Shown here: piece after piece, positions 7,436 through 16,267 of the stretch
Numbering within the stretch: the first letter of the stretch is position 1
Layout: each line of letters starts with the position of its first letter
NCBI GenBank assembly: GCA_021325365.1
Contig: JAJPHF010000139.1
Span: 69,333 to 133,332 of the forward strand
Length of the DNA stretch: 64,000 nucleotides
Direction: 5' to 3'
From: Pseudomonadota bacterium
Lineage (GTDB): Bacteria > Chloroflexota > UBA6077 > JAJPHF01
Notes under the pieces: model-generated
What the model saw: only the letters and a program-made list of their open reading frames with translations
What the model was told of the DNA's origin: nothing
Databases searched by the model: none
Position numbers and translations under genes: made by a program

Positions 7436-8983
7436 ATGTACTGCAGCGGATGCGGCGGCCTGAACGATAACCAGGCCGCGTTCTGCACGCATTGCGGACG
7501 GGCGCTTCCCGGCCACCCGCGCGGCGTGGCGGTGGCAGGTCGCGGTGTGGGGGGGGGCGCGACCAAGCTGCAGGCCGCGCCCCCCTTGCCCCGGCCGGCG
7601 GGCGCGGCCCTTTACTTCCCGGGGCCACCTCGCAAGGGAGACCGCATCGAGCTAGATCCCCTGGCGCAGTGCACGGTCGGCCGCGCAGCGGACAACACGA
7701 TAATCATCGACGACCAGTCGGTCTCGCGCGTTCATGCTTGTGTGAGCTACCACGAGGGCCAGTTCTTGGTGGCGGATCTGAATAGCCGCAATGGGACCTG
7801 GCTGAACGACGCCGTCGTGACGAGCCCAACGCCGCTGCACAACGGCGACATCCTGCGCCTGGGCGACGTGGAGCTGCAGTTCCAGGGGCCGGATGGCGAG
7901 GGGACGCAGCTCCTGGCGCAAGGCGACTGCCTGCAGCTTGCCGACGGCCAGGAGATTCCCCTCACCGGCGATGACCTGTACATTGGCCGCGCGCCCACGA
8001 ATGACATCGTGTTCGACGACGACGCCACGTCGCGGCAACATGCGCGGCTCCAGCACCTCCCGCAGGGCTGGCTGCTCAGCGACCTGGACAGCAGCAATGG
8101 CACCTGGGTCAACGGCCAGCGACTCTCGGGCCCGGTGTTTCTGACGGCCGAAGACACCATCGCGATCGGCTGCTTGAACCTGACCTACCACCAGGGCGGC
8201 GTCCCGGCCGCGGCCGTGCGCCGCACCCAGGTGATCCACCGGCGCGACGGCGCGCTCGTCGTCGCGTCCGACGCGCGGCCCATACGGCCTGGCGGGGCGG
8301 CCGGGCCTGCCGGCGTGCCCATCGTGGTTCTGCACGAAATCGTGAAGAGCTACCGCGGCAGCGCGGGCACGTCCACGGTGCTCAAGGGCGTCTCCCTCTC
8401 GGTGCAACCGGGAGAGTTCGTGGCTATTGTAGGCCCTTCCGGCTGTGGCAAGTCCACGCTGCTAAACATCATCACCGGGATTGACCGACCGGATAGTGGC
8501 GAGGTGAACGTCCGAGGCCAGGACATCCTGAGCCTGAGCACCGACGCGCTGGCGCGCTGGCGCGGCCGCAACCTGGGGATCGTGTTCCAGTTCTTCCAGC
8601 TGCTCCCCACGCTGACCGTGCTCGAAAACGTGATGCTGCCGATGGCCTTCTGCGGCATGTATCGCGGGCGCGAGCGTCGCGCGCGCGCGATGGAGATGCT
8701 GCGCCTGGTGGGCATGGAGGACAAGGCGAACCGCCTGCCCAGCGCCCTATCGGGCGGGCAGCAGCAGCGCATCGCCATCGCGCGGGCCCTGGCCAACGAC
8801 GCGCCGGTGCTGGTGGCCGACGAGCCGACCGGCAATCTGGATAGCGCGACGAGCCAACAGATGTTCGACCTGTTCCTCACCCTCGTGGCCAAGGGGAAAA
8901 CCGTGCTGATGGTCACTCACGATCCCGTGCTGGCGCGTAGCGCCGGCCGTCGGGTGGAGATGCTCGACGGCGCAATCGTTTAG
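7436..8983 (+). CDS. Zinc-ribbon, double-FHA ABC transporter ATPase
   Basis: The ATG at 7436 follows GAGG with good spacing; an upstream TTG at 7421 is a weaker start. The protein begins with a four-Cys zinc ribbon (C3, C6, C17, C20). Two FHA domains follow (about residues 65-145 and 165-245). Both keep the phosphothreonine-binding pattern GR, SRxH and NGT. A MacB/LolD-type ATPase occupies residues ~290-515, with Walker A GPSGCGKST, signature LSGGQQQR, Walker B VLVADEPTG and the switch His in VTHDP. It is the natural ATPase partner for the FtsX permease at 2563. The FHA domains suggest that transport or assembly depends on Thr phosphorylation, perhaps by the kinase at 13577; that link is inferred. 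Confidence 0.88.
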   Translation: MYCSGCGGLNDNQAAFCTHCGRALPGHPRGVAVAGRGVGGGATKLQAAPPLPRPAGAALYFPGPPRKGDRIELDPLAQCTVGRAADNTIIIDDQSVSRVHACVSYHEGQFLVADLNSRNGTWLNDAVVTSPTPLHNGDILRLGDVELQFQGPDGEGTQLLAQGDCLQLADGQEIPLTGDDLYIGRAPTNDIVFDDDATSRQHARLQHLPQGWLLSDLDSSNGTWVNGQRLSGPVFLTAEDTIAIGCLNLTYHQGGVPAAAVRRTQVIHRRDGALVVASDARPIRPGGAAGPAGVPIVVLHEIVKSYRGSAGTSTVLKGVSLSVQPGEFVAIVGPSGCGKSTLLNIITGIDRPDSGEVNVRGQDILSLSTDALARWRGRNLGIVFQFFQLLPTLTVLENVMLPMAFCGMYRGRERRARAMEMLRLVGMEDKANRLPSALSGGQQQRIAIARALANDAPVLVADEPTGNLDSATSQQMFDLFLTLVAKGKTVLMVTHDPVLARSAGRRVEMLDGAIV

Positions 8984-9026
8984 CCCGTATGCCTCGGCCC
9001 ACAATCAGACGCCGCGGAGGTGGATC

Positions 9027-10790
9027 GTGCTCAACCGGATCTGGCGTGGCTGGCGAGCAATGACCAGGCGCCCCGGGAGGCCGGCCGTCAGGCACGCCGG
9101 TCGCGCGTCGGCCCTCCTGGTGGTAGCGCTCCTCGCCCTATACCCGGCGGGCCTGGCGCAGGCGACGACCGGCGGTCCGGCGGCGGCTCCGCCCGAGAGG
9201 GCCGGGCGCCTGGCGGGGAGTCGCGCGACGACGCCCCCGGCGTCCGTGCAGGACGCCCCCGCAAGGCAGATCGACCCCAACGTGGTCGTGCAGATCACCA
9301 GTCCCACCCCCGGGCAGCACTTGAGCGGGCCTGTGGACATCACGGGGTACGCGGCCGACACGCGCAGCCAGGACGGCTCCGGCATGAATGAGCGCGACAT
9401 CCAGCTCTATCTCAACGATTCGTCGGACCCCTGGAACATCTTCGACTATGCCGTTGGGGGCCGGGACAGCCCCGACGCGGCGGCCGCGCTCGGGCCGCAG
9501 TTCAGCCAGGCCGGCTTTTGGGACGCCTGGGAGACCTGCACCTTCCCCGAGGGGCCGTATAAGCTGATCGTCTGGGTGTCGAGCAGGGCGACGGAGGGAG
9601 CGCGGAACTTCGCCAGCGTGGACGTCTACATCGACGCCTGCCCGCAGGGCACCATGATCGGCCAGGCGAACTTCGATTCCGAGCCCGGTGGCGTCTATAC
9701 CATTCGCCTGAATGGTCCGGAGACGCGGCAGCACTCGCTCGACCCGATCTTTGCCGACTTCGCGGCCGGGATCGACGCGCGATGCCCGGATGCTACCGTC
9801 AACTGTACCTACGGCCTCCAGTTCCGCGAGCTGCCGGGGCCGCAGGGCACCAACACCGACTCGTTCTATCGCTTCACGGTTGACCCCACCGACGGCACCT
9901 TCACCCTCGGCTACTCGCCGCCGGGCGACGCTCCGATCGTGGCACTCGTGCCGTGGACGCCGTCGCCCACGATCGCCCAGGGCAGCGCGACCAACCGGCT
10001 GGCCGTCATCGTGCAGGGCAACTGGCTGCGCCTGTTCATCAACGGGCAGCAGGTGGGCGACACGCGGGACGATCGCCGGCCCTGGGGCCAGATCGGGTGG
10101 GTCGCCGAGACGACAGCCTCTCGCACCGTCGAGGCCCAGTTCGACAACTTCAGCGTCTCCACGCCGGGGCCGGCCGAACAATTGGCGCCGCTCTTCCCCG
10201 GGGCGGGCGTCGGCCCGGCCCCAGCGGCCGGCCGCGTCCTGCTCCACGACGACTTCAGCGACCCGTCCAGCGGGTGGCCCCGCCAGTCCAGCGACCCGTC
10301 CGCGCGTCGCGTCGGCTACGATCACGGCGAGTACGACATCGCGCGGATGCCGGGCGACGTGGGGGCGCCGTACGTCACGCGGTCGGACCGCTTTGGCGAC
10401 TTCCAGGTAGAGATTGACGCGCGGCTCGTCCCGCCGACCGAGAACAGCTACCTCTACCTCGACTTTCGGCGGCAGGATGATGGGAGCCACTACTCCTTCA
10501 TGGTCGACCCCAATGACAGCACCTTCATGCTGCGCCGGAACGGCCCCAATAGCGGCGTCAACCTGATCCCGTGGACCAGCGCGCCGGCGATCCAGGGCGG
10601 CTCCGCACGCAACCGCCTGGGCGTCCGCGCGCAAGGTCCAGACATCACGCTGCTCGTGAACGGCCAAGAGGTGGGCCACGTGCAGGACGGCACGTTCTCG
10701 GAAGGCACGTTAGCCTTTGGCGTCGACAGCTTTAACGACGGCCCGGCCGAGGGCCGCTTTGGGAACCTCCTGGTCACCGCCGTCGACTGA
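9027..10790 (+). CDS. Secreted protein with Ig-like and two LamG/DUF1080-like domains
   Basis: A GTG start lies 6 nt after GGAGG. A signal peptide ends near AQA (about residue 46). Residues ~85-195 look like a bacterial Ig-like module beginning VVQITSPTPG. Two related beta-sandwich repeats follow (about 215-375 and 405-587). They share the elements FYRFTVDP/YSFMVDP, NRL.V..QG and NGQ.VG, as in concanavalin-like 3-keto-disaccharide hydrolase (DUF1080) folds. No catalytic residues are evident. It sits in the RiPP locus on the same strand, 43 bp after the ATPase. A binding or surface-display role, or handling of the exported peptide, is possible but unproven. Confidence 0.8.
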   Translation: MLNRIWRGWRAMTRRPGRPAVRHAGRASALLVVALLALYPAGLAQATTGGPAAAPPERAGRLAGSRATTPPASVQDAPARQIDPNVVVQITSPTPGQHLSGPVDITGYAADTRSQDGSGMNERDIQLYLNDSSDPWNIFDYAVGGRDSPDAAAALGPQFSQAGFWDAWETCTFPEGPYKLIVWVSSRATEGARNFASVDVYIDACPQGTMIGQANFDSEPGGVYTIRLNGPETRQHSLDPIFADFAAGIDARCPDATVNCTYGLQFRELPGPQGTNTDSFYRFTVDPTDGTFTLGYSPPGDAPIVALVPWTPSPTIAQGSATNRLAVIVQGNWLRLFINGQQVGDTRDDRRPWGQIGWVAETTASRTVEAQFDNFSVSTPGPAEQLAPLFPGAGVGPAPAAGRVLLHDDFSDPSSGWPRQSSDPSARRVGYDHGEYDIARMPGDVGAPYVTRSDRFGDFQVEIDARLVPPTENSYLYLDFRRQDDGSHYSFMVDPNDSTFMLRRNGPNSGVNLIPWTSAPAIQGGSARNRLGVRAQGPDITLLVNGQEVGHVQDGTFSEGTLAFGVDSFNDGPAEGRFGNLLVTAVD

Positions 10791-10891
10791 CGTCCCGGCG
10801 TGAACGGCTTGCGGCAGCGGTGGGCGGAGTCGGCTCCTCCCAGCGCGCGACCGTAGCGACAAGCGGCGATGTAGGTAGAGGAGCCGATCCG

Positions 10892-11452
10892 ATGCTTCGC
10901 ATAGGCCTCGCGTTCGTGCTGGCCACGGTGACGCTGGGTTTGCCGTTGCGCGTCCACGCGCAAGGCCTAGACCTCGCCAGCGTGGTCTTGACCGAGTCCG
11001 ACGTGCCAAGCGGCCTGCGGCTGAGCCGGGACCACAGCGGCGCGCAGGAACGCAACGGCGCCCCCGGCTATCAAGTGACCTTCGAGGCGGACCCGAGCCA
11101 GGTTGGCCCCGGCAGTGGCGGCATCGCCGTCGTGATGAATCTGGTGGCGCTGCCGAGCGATCCAGTGGCCGGTCTCGACGAGATCAGTCAGAGCGCGAAG
11201 CAAAGCCTGCCGGGCACGGCCACCGATCTGGCCCCGCCCGCGGTCGGCGAGGAGAGCCGCGCCTTCACCAGCAACGCCGGCTTCGGCCCCTTCGCGATGA
11301 CGGTCGCCACGACCACGTTTCGCCGTAACGGCGTCGTCGCCGGCGTTACCGTCATGAGCGCCGGGGGCCAGCCCCAAATCGAGCAGTGCTTGCGGCTGGC
11401 CCAGATCGTGGATAGCCGCCTGATGGCGGCGGGCAACCGATCGGGCACCTAA
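10892..11452 (+). CDS. Small secreted protein of unknown function
   Basis: The 186-residue product starts at an ATG 8 nt after GAGGAG and has a clear signal peptide ending near VHAQG (about residue 24). The mature part contains VVLTESDVPSGLRL, a motif seen in uncharacterised secreted bacterial proteins, and no recognised catalytic motif. It lies between the secreted LamG-like protein and the B12 radical SAM gene, 28 bp before the latter, so it is probably cotranscribed with the RiPP genes. It could be an immunity or peptide-binding protein; no direct evidence supports that. Confidence 0.7.
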   Translation: MLRIGLAFVLATVTLGLPLRVHAQGLDLASVVLTESDVPSGLRLSRDHSGAQERNGAPGYQVTFEADPSQVGPGSGGIAVVMNLVALPSDPVAGLDEISQSAKQSLPGTATDLAPPAVGEESRAFTSNAGFGPFAMTVATTTFRRNGVVAGVTVMSAGGQPQIEQCLRLAQIVDSRLMAAGNRSGT

Positions 11453-11480
11453 TTAGGCTAGTGCTCAAGGGAGTGGACAC

Positions 11481-13409
11481 GTGAAGCGCGCGCTGCTGGT
11501 GAGCATGCCGTTCGCGACGACGGCGAGTCCCTCACTCGGGCTCAGTCTGCTCAAGGCATCGTTGGTACGCGAGGGCCTTCCCTGCGACCTGCATTATCTC
11601 AACTTGCTGTTTGCCCGGCGGATTGGCGTCACCGCCTACGAGCGCATTAGCAACTTCAGCCCCGACGTGCTGTTGGGCGATTGGCTCTTCGCCGCCAGCT
11701 TGTTCGGCGACCAGGTCCCGCCCCCGGCGCGCTACTTCGCCGAGGTGCTCCACCGCTGCGCCTTCCTGCCCTTCGAGCACGAGCGCGCCGAGGGCTACAG
11801 CCCGGAGCGCGATGGCGAGATTCTCGAGATCCGCGCCCAGGTGGCGGCGTACCTGGACGAATGCCTCGCCAGCGTGCCCTGGGAGGACTACGCGCTGGTC
11901 GGATTCACCAGCACGTTCCAGCAGAACGTGGCAACCCTGGCGCTCGCTCGGCGGCTCAAGGAGCGCTACCCGCACCTCGTCGTCGTCCTCGGCGGTGCCA
12001 ACTGCGAAGGCGAGATGGGCCTCGCCATCCACCGCCTCTTCCCGTTCGTCGACTACGTGTGCTCGGGCGAGGGCGACCTGGTCTTTCCCCGCCTCGCGCG
12101 GCACGTCCTAGAGGGCCAAACGCCCGGGGAGTTGCCGGGGATCATCTCCCGCGCGGCTGGCCGAACGGTGGGCTCGGCCGCGAGCGTGCCGGTGATGGAC
12201 CTCGACTCCCTGCCCGTGCCCGATTACAGCGATTTCATCGCGCAGCGATCGATTCTGGGCGCCGAGGCGATCCCCGACTGGCACCTGCCGCTCGAGACGG
12301 CGCGCGGCTGCTGGTGGGGCGAGAAATCCCACTGCACCTTCTGCGGCCTCAACGGCGCCACCCTGCGGTTTCGCGCCAAGTCGGCGGAGCGCGCACTGGC
12401 GGAACTGGCGGCGCTGGTGGAGCAGTACCAGCCGCCGCGGGTCGCGGCCGTCGACAACATTCTGGACCTGGGCTACTTCCGCGACGTCCTGCCTCGCCTG
12501 GCCGAGATGCAGCTAGGCGTAGAGTTGTTCTACGAGACGAAAGCCAATCTCCGGAAGGAGCAGATCCGGCTGCTGCGCGAGGCGGGAATTAGCCGCATCC
12601 AGCCCGGGATCGAGAGCCTGAGCACCAACGTGCTGCGGCGGATGCGGAAAGGCGTGAGCGCCTTACAGAACATCCAGCTCTTGCGCTGGTGCTCCGAGTA
12701 CATGGTACAGCCGTATTGGAGCCTGCTCGCCGGCTTCCCGGGCGAAGACCCGGCCGACTATGCGCGTCAAGCGGAGCTGGCCCCGTTGCTGACCCACCTC
12801 CCGCCGCCCATCGACGTGGCGCCGGTCCGCCTCGACCGCTTTAGCCCGCTGTTCGTGAACAAGGAGCATAACGGCATCTGCAACGTCCACGCCGCCCACG
12901 CCTATCGCTATGTGTACCCGTTCCCAGAGCAGGACCTCGACCGCCTGGCCTATTATTTCGATTTCGAGTACGCCGACGGCCGAGCCCCGGTAAGCTACAT
13001 CGGCGAGCTGCGGCGGCAGGTCGAGGTCTGGGCGAACCCGGCCAACCAGTGCCAGCTCGTGGCGCTCGTCGAGGGCGACGCCCTGGTGGTGCGCGACACG
13101 CGGCTGGTCGCGGTGCAGAAGGAGCATCGGCTGACGGGGCTCCAGCGGGCGCTGTACGAATACTGCGACCAGGCGCGCACCCGCGCCGAGATCGATCGCC
13201 ACCTAGCCTTGCTGACGGCGGACGAGAGCGCGGCGGCGGCCGCCGTCGACGAGGCGCTCGGCGCGCTCCTGACGGCGAAGTTGCTCCTGCACGAGGACGG
13301 GCGCTATCTTAGCCTGGCGGTCTGGGGCGGCTACCAGGTCGATTTCGTGACCCAGCAGCTAGGCCTTGCGCTCGGACTGCTGCCGGAGCCCGCGGCCGCG
13401 AGCGGGTAA
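11481..13409 (+). CDS. RiPP-maturation radical SAM C-methyltransferase (B12-dependent type)
   Basis: A GTG start follows AGGGAG. The N-terminal ~210 residues form a cobalamin-binding Rossmann domain, with the conserved VVLGGANCEGEMG and the YVCSGEGD element. The radical SAM cysteines are C277, C285 and C288 in CWWGEKSHCTFC. This Cx7Cx2C spacing differs from canonical Cx3Cx2C and is characteristic of the RiPP maturation radical SAM protein 1 family, whose members C-methylate unactivated carbons of precursor peptides. A C-terminal winged segment (about 545-630) may contact the peptide. Its presence with a Trp-rich precursor suggests C-methylation of core residues such as Trp, Val or Ile. Confidence 0.88.
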   Translation: MKRALLVSMPFATTASPSLGLSLLKASLVREGLPCDLHYLNLLFARRIGVTAYERISNFSPDVLLGDWLFAASLFGDQVPPPARYFAEVLHRCAFLPFEHERAEGYSPERDGEILEIRAQVAAYLDECLASVPWEDYALVGFTSTFQQNVATLALARRLKERYPHLVVVLGGANCEGEMGLAIHRLFPFVDYVCSGEGDLVFPRLARHVLEGQTPGELPGIISRAAGRTVGSAASVPVMDLDSLPVPDYSDFIAQRSILGAEAIPDWHLPLETARGCWWGEKSHCTFCGLNGATLRFRAKSAERALAELAALVEQYQPPRVAAVDNILDLGYFRDVLPRLAEMQLGVELFYETKANLRKEQIRLLREAGISRIQPGIESLSTNVLRRMRKGVSALQNIQLLRWCSEYMVQPYWSLLAGFPGEDPADYARQAELAPLLTHLPPPIDVAPVRLDRFSPLFVNKEHNGICNVHAAHAYRYVYPFPEQDLDRLAYYFDFEYADGRAPVSYIGELRRQVEVWANPANQCQLVALVEGDALVVRDTRLVAVQKEHRLTGLQRALYEYCDQARTRAEIDRHLALLTADESAAAAAVDEALGALLTAKLLLHEDGRYLSLAVWGGYQVDFVTQQLGLALGLLPEPAAASG

Positions 13410-13576
13410 CCGCGGGAAGCCGGGACATCGGCGCGGCTCGCCGCGGGACGCGTCCCGGCGCCGCGACAACGCGGCAGTCGGCTGCTCGCGACGGCGTGAC
13501 ACGCGAGACGGTTGTATGTAGCGCTCCGACCCAATCGCGTCCCTGTCCACGAAGACAGCGGCGAAAAGGCTAGGCG

Positions 13577-16105
13577 ATGGAACCGTCCGCACACCCGACT
13601 CGAATCAATGCCTTAGAAGGCCAGAAGCTCGGCCAGTACCAGATCGTCCAGATGATTGGCCGCGGCGGGATGGCTGTCGTCTATAAGGCCCTGCAGCCGT
13701 CGCTGCACCGATACGTGGCCATCAAGGTCTTGCCCCCGTATCTGGTCCAAGAGGAGGAGTTCCGCGCGCGCTTCCAGCGCGAGGCGGAAACCGTGGCGCG
13801 TCTTGACCATCCCAATATCCTGCCGGTCCATGACTACGTGCAGGAAGGCGACGTCGCCTACATCGTCATGCCGCTGGTCACGGGAGGCACGCTCGGCGAG
13901 TGGCTGCAGCAATCGCCCCCGCTGGCACGCGTGGTGCCGGTGCTTAGCCAGATCCTGAGCGCCCTGGGCCACGCCCATACCCGCGTGCCGCCCATCGTCC
14001 ATCGTGACATCAAGCCAAACAACATCCTGATGGGCGAGCGGGATCGGCCGCTGCTCACCGACTTCGGCATTGCCAAGATCCTCGAGCCATCCTTGTATGC
14101 TACCCGCACGGGCACGCTGATTGGCACGCCCGAGTATATGGCTCCCGAGCAAAGCCAGGGTGGCCCCATTGATGCCCGCACCGACCTGTATGCGCTGGGA
14201 ATCATCCTCTTTCAGATCCTCACCGGTCGGCTGCCTTTTGAAGGGCAGACGCCGGTCATGGTCCTGATGCAGCACGTCCAGGTGGAAGCCCCTTCGCCGC
14301 GCGCCCTCAATCCCGGGTTGTCGCCGGCGTGGGAGGAGGTCATCCGCCGGAGCCTGGCGAAGTCGCCGGTGGACCGCTACCCGAACGCCGACGCCATGGA
14401 CCAGGCGATTCAGGCGGCCTGGCGCCAGGTGCAACGGGAGATGGACACCGCCAAGGCCGCGAAGCCGAGCCCCGCGTTGACCGTGCAGCAGGCCGCCGGC
14501 AGCGTGGCCCACGGTGACGAGGCGCTCGCGGCCGAGCGGTTCACCGAGGCCCGCCGCTACTACGAGGAAGCGCTGCGGCTAGCTCCGGGGCTCGTCGACG
14601 CGCTAAGCGGCCTCGAGCGCGTGCAGCAGGCCCAGACCGTCGCCGGCTTGTACCATTCGGCGCGCGCCGACATCGCCGCGGAGCAGTGGGACGACGCGGC
14701 GGCCAAGCTGGAGCAAGCGGCCACGCTCGCGCCGACGTACAAGGACGTCGTTGCGCTGCGCCAGATGGTCGCCCTGCAGCAAGAGCGGACGCACGCGCCC
14801 CTCGGCGACGTCCAGACCGACCAGCCCCTGCCAGCCCGGCCCACTACGCCCCTGCCGGTCCGGCCGGAGGCAGATGGCACCAAGGGCGGCATCCGCGTCC
14901 CCCCCGACGCTCACACGCCGCCGGACGACCGCCTCGCGCAGGAGGAGATGGTCGGCCCAGATCGCCAGTCGGCCGGGCCGCCGACTCGCCCGCCACGGGA
15001 GGTGGCCGAGAAGCGGGCCGGGCCGCCGACTCGCCCGCCGCGGGAGGTGGAGCGCCCACCAGTCGAACCGGAGCGCCGCGACGACTCGCTGGACACTCAG
15101 CGGGACGAGCGCGGCCGGCCATATCGACGGATCGCCGGCCTGGTTGCTCTCATTGCGGTGGTCGCTGCAGTCGGCGTCTGGTGGATGGTCCATCCACGTC
15201 CGAGCCCGGAGCCGACGACCATTTCCGCAGACCCCACTGCAACCCCAGCGCCGAGTGCCACCCCCGAGCCGACCGCCGCCGACCTGTTCCCCGCCTGCCA
15301 GAGCGCCGTCGACGCGACAAGCTGGGATGACGCGGCCGACGCGTGCGAGAAAGTGCGCGCCAAGGATGCCAGCTATCCCGGGCTGGCGGACGCGCTCGAC
15401 GCCACTTACCTGGGCCTTGGCAAGAAGCAGCTGGCCCAAGGGGGACCGGTAGATGCGGCGCTAGCGTACTTCCAGCAGGCGCTCGCGGCCAATCCCGACG
15501 ACGCGGACGCCGAGGCGGAGCGGTCCAGGGCTGCCGAATTCCAGGAAGGCGCCGCCGCGCTCGACGCGGGCAACTGGTCCGTGGCCGCCGAGAAGCTGGG
15601 CGACGTCTACGCCGCGGCCCCCGACTATCTGGACAGCGCCGGGGATGGCCGCGTGAAGGCGAAGCTGTTCGCGGCGCGGCTGGGCTGGGGCCAGGCCCTG
15701 CTCGACGCGGGCGATTACGCGAACGCGCTGCAGCGCTGTGAGGACGCGCTGGCGCTAGATGCCGACAGCCCCGAGGCCACGACCTGCAAGACGACCGCGC
15801 TCGCCGCGCTCGCTACCCCGACGCCCAGGCCGGCGCCTGTCGAACCGGTGGTGCGCCAACCAACCGCCGTCCCACCGCGGCCGCAGCCCCAGCCAGAGCC
15901 GCCGCGGCCGACTCCGGTCCCGCCGCGGCCGCAGCCGCAGCCGCAGCCGCCGCCGCGGCCAACTCCAGTCCCGCCGCGGCCACAGCCCCAACCGCAGCCA
16001 CCGCCGCCACCGCGGCCGACTCCGGTCCCGCCACGGCCGCAGCCGGCGCCACCCGCACCGCCGACGCGGGCGCCGATAGTGGCACCGCCCACGCGCGCGC
16101 CGTAG
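13577..16105 (+). CDS. Membrane Ser/Thr protein kinase with TPR-like repeats and Pro-rich tail
   Basis: The N-terminal Hanks-type kinase domain (about residues 20-285) is complete: glycine loop GRGGMAVVY, catalytic K50, HRDIKPNN with D144, DFG with D162, and APE. TPR-like helices (about 300-395) precede a charged, Pro-rich linker. One transmembrane helix (about 515-535, RIAGLVALIAVVAAVGVWW) and an extracytoplasmic TPR-like region (about 560-745) follow. The tail (about 750-842) is a low-complexity stretch of PRP, PQPQP and PTPVP repeats. It lies 167 bp after the RiPP methyltransferase. It could phosphorylate proteins read by the FHA domains at 1 and 7436; that connection is an inference from proximity. 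Confidence 0.9.
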   Translation: MEPSAHPTRINALEGQKLGQYQIVQMIGRGGMAVVYKALQPSLHRYVAIKVLPPYLVQEEEFRARFQREAETVARLDHPNILPVHDYVQEGDVAYIVMPLVTGGTLGEWLQQSPPLARVVPVLSQILSALGHAHTRVPPIVHRDIKPNNILMGERDRPLLTDFGIAKILEPSLYATRTGTLIGTPEYMAPEQSQGGPIDARTDLYALGIILFQILTGRLPFEGQTPVMVLMQHVQVEAPSPRALNPGLSPAWEEVIRRSLAKSPVDRYPNADAMDQAIQAAWRQVQREMDTAKAAKPSPALTVQQAAGSVAHGDEALAAERFTEARRYYEEALRLAPGLVDALSGLERVQQAQTVAGLYHSARADIAAEQWDDAAAKLEQAATLAPTYKDVVALRQMVALQQERTHAPLGDVQTDQPLPARPTTPLPVRPEADGTKGGIRVPPDAHTPPDDRLAQEEMVGPDRQSAGPPTRPPREVAEKRAGPPTRPPREVERPPVEPERRDDSLDTQRDERGRPYRRIAGLVALIAVVAAVGVWWMVHPRPSPEPTTISADPTATPAPSATPEPTAADLFPACQSAVDATSWDDAADACEKVRAKDASYPGLADALDATYLGLGKKQLAQGGPVDAALAYFQQALAANPDDADAEAERSRAAEFQEGAAALDAGNWSVAAEKLGDVYAAAPDYLDSAGDGRVKAKLFAARLGWGQALLDAGDYANALQRCEDALALDADSPEATTCKTTALAALATPTPRPAPVEPVVRQPTAVPPRPQPQPEPPRPTPVPPRPQPQPQPPPRPTPVPPRPQPQPQPPPPPRPTPVPPRPQPAPPAPPTRAPIVAPPTRAP

Positions 16106-16267
16106 CGACTCTGGCGAGCCCGGTAGCTTAGAGCCGCTTGCGCGCGCGGTGAGCAGCCGGTCGGTCATAGGAGCGGCTCTCGTGGCCGCCTGCGGCCCTG
16201 CACCCGTTCCTGCTCGGCCGCCCATTCCGCATCAAGTGGCTGAACAAGGCGCGCGGTCGTCCAGCGC

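Noticed and set aside
15880..16060. Tandem DNA repeat in the kinase gene
   Set aside because: It encodes a Pro-rich PRP/PQPQP tail; repetition follows from codon and residue bias rather than a satellite or mobile element.
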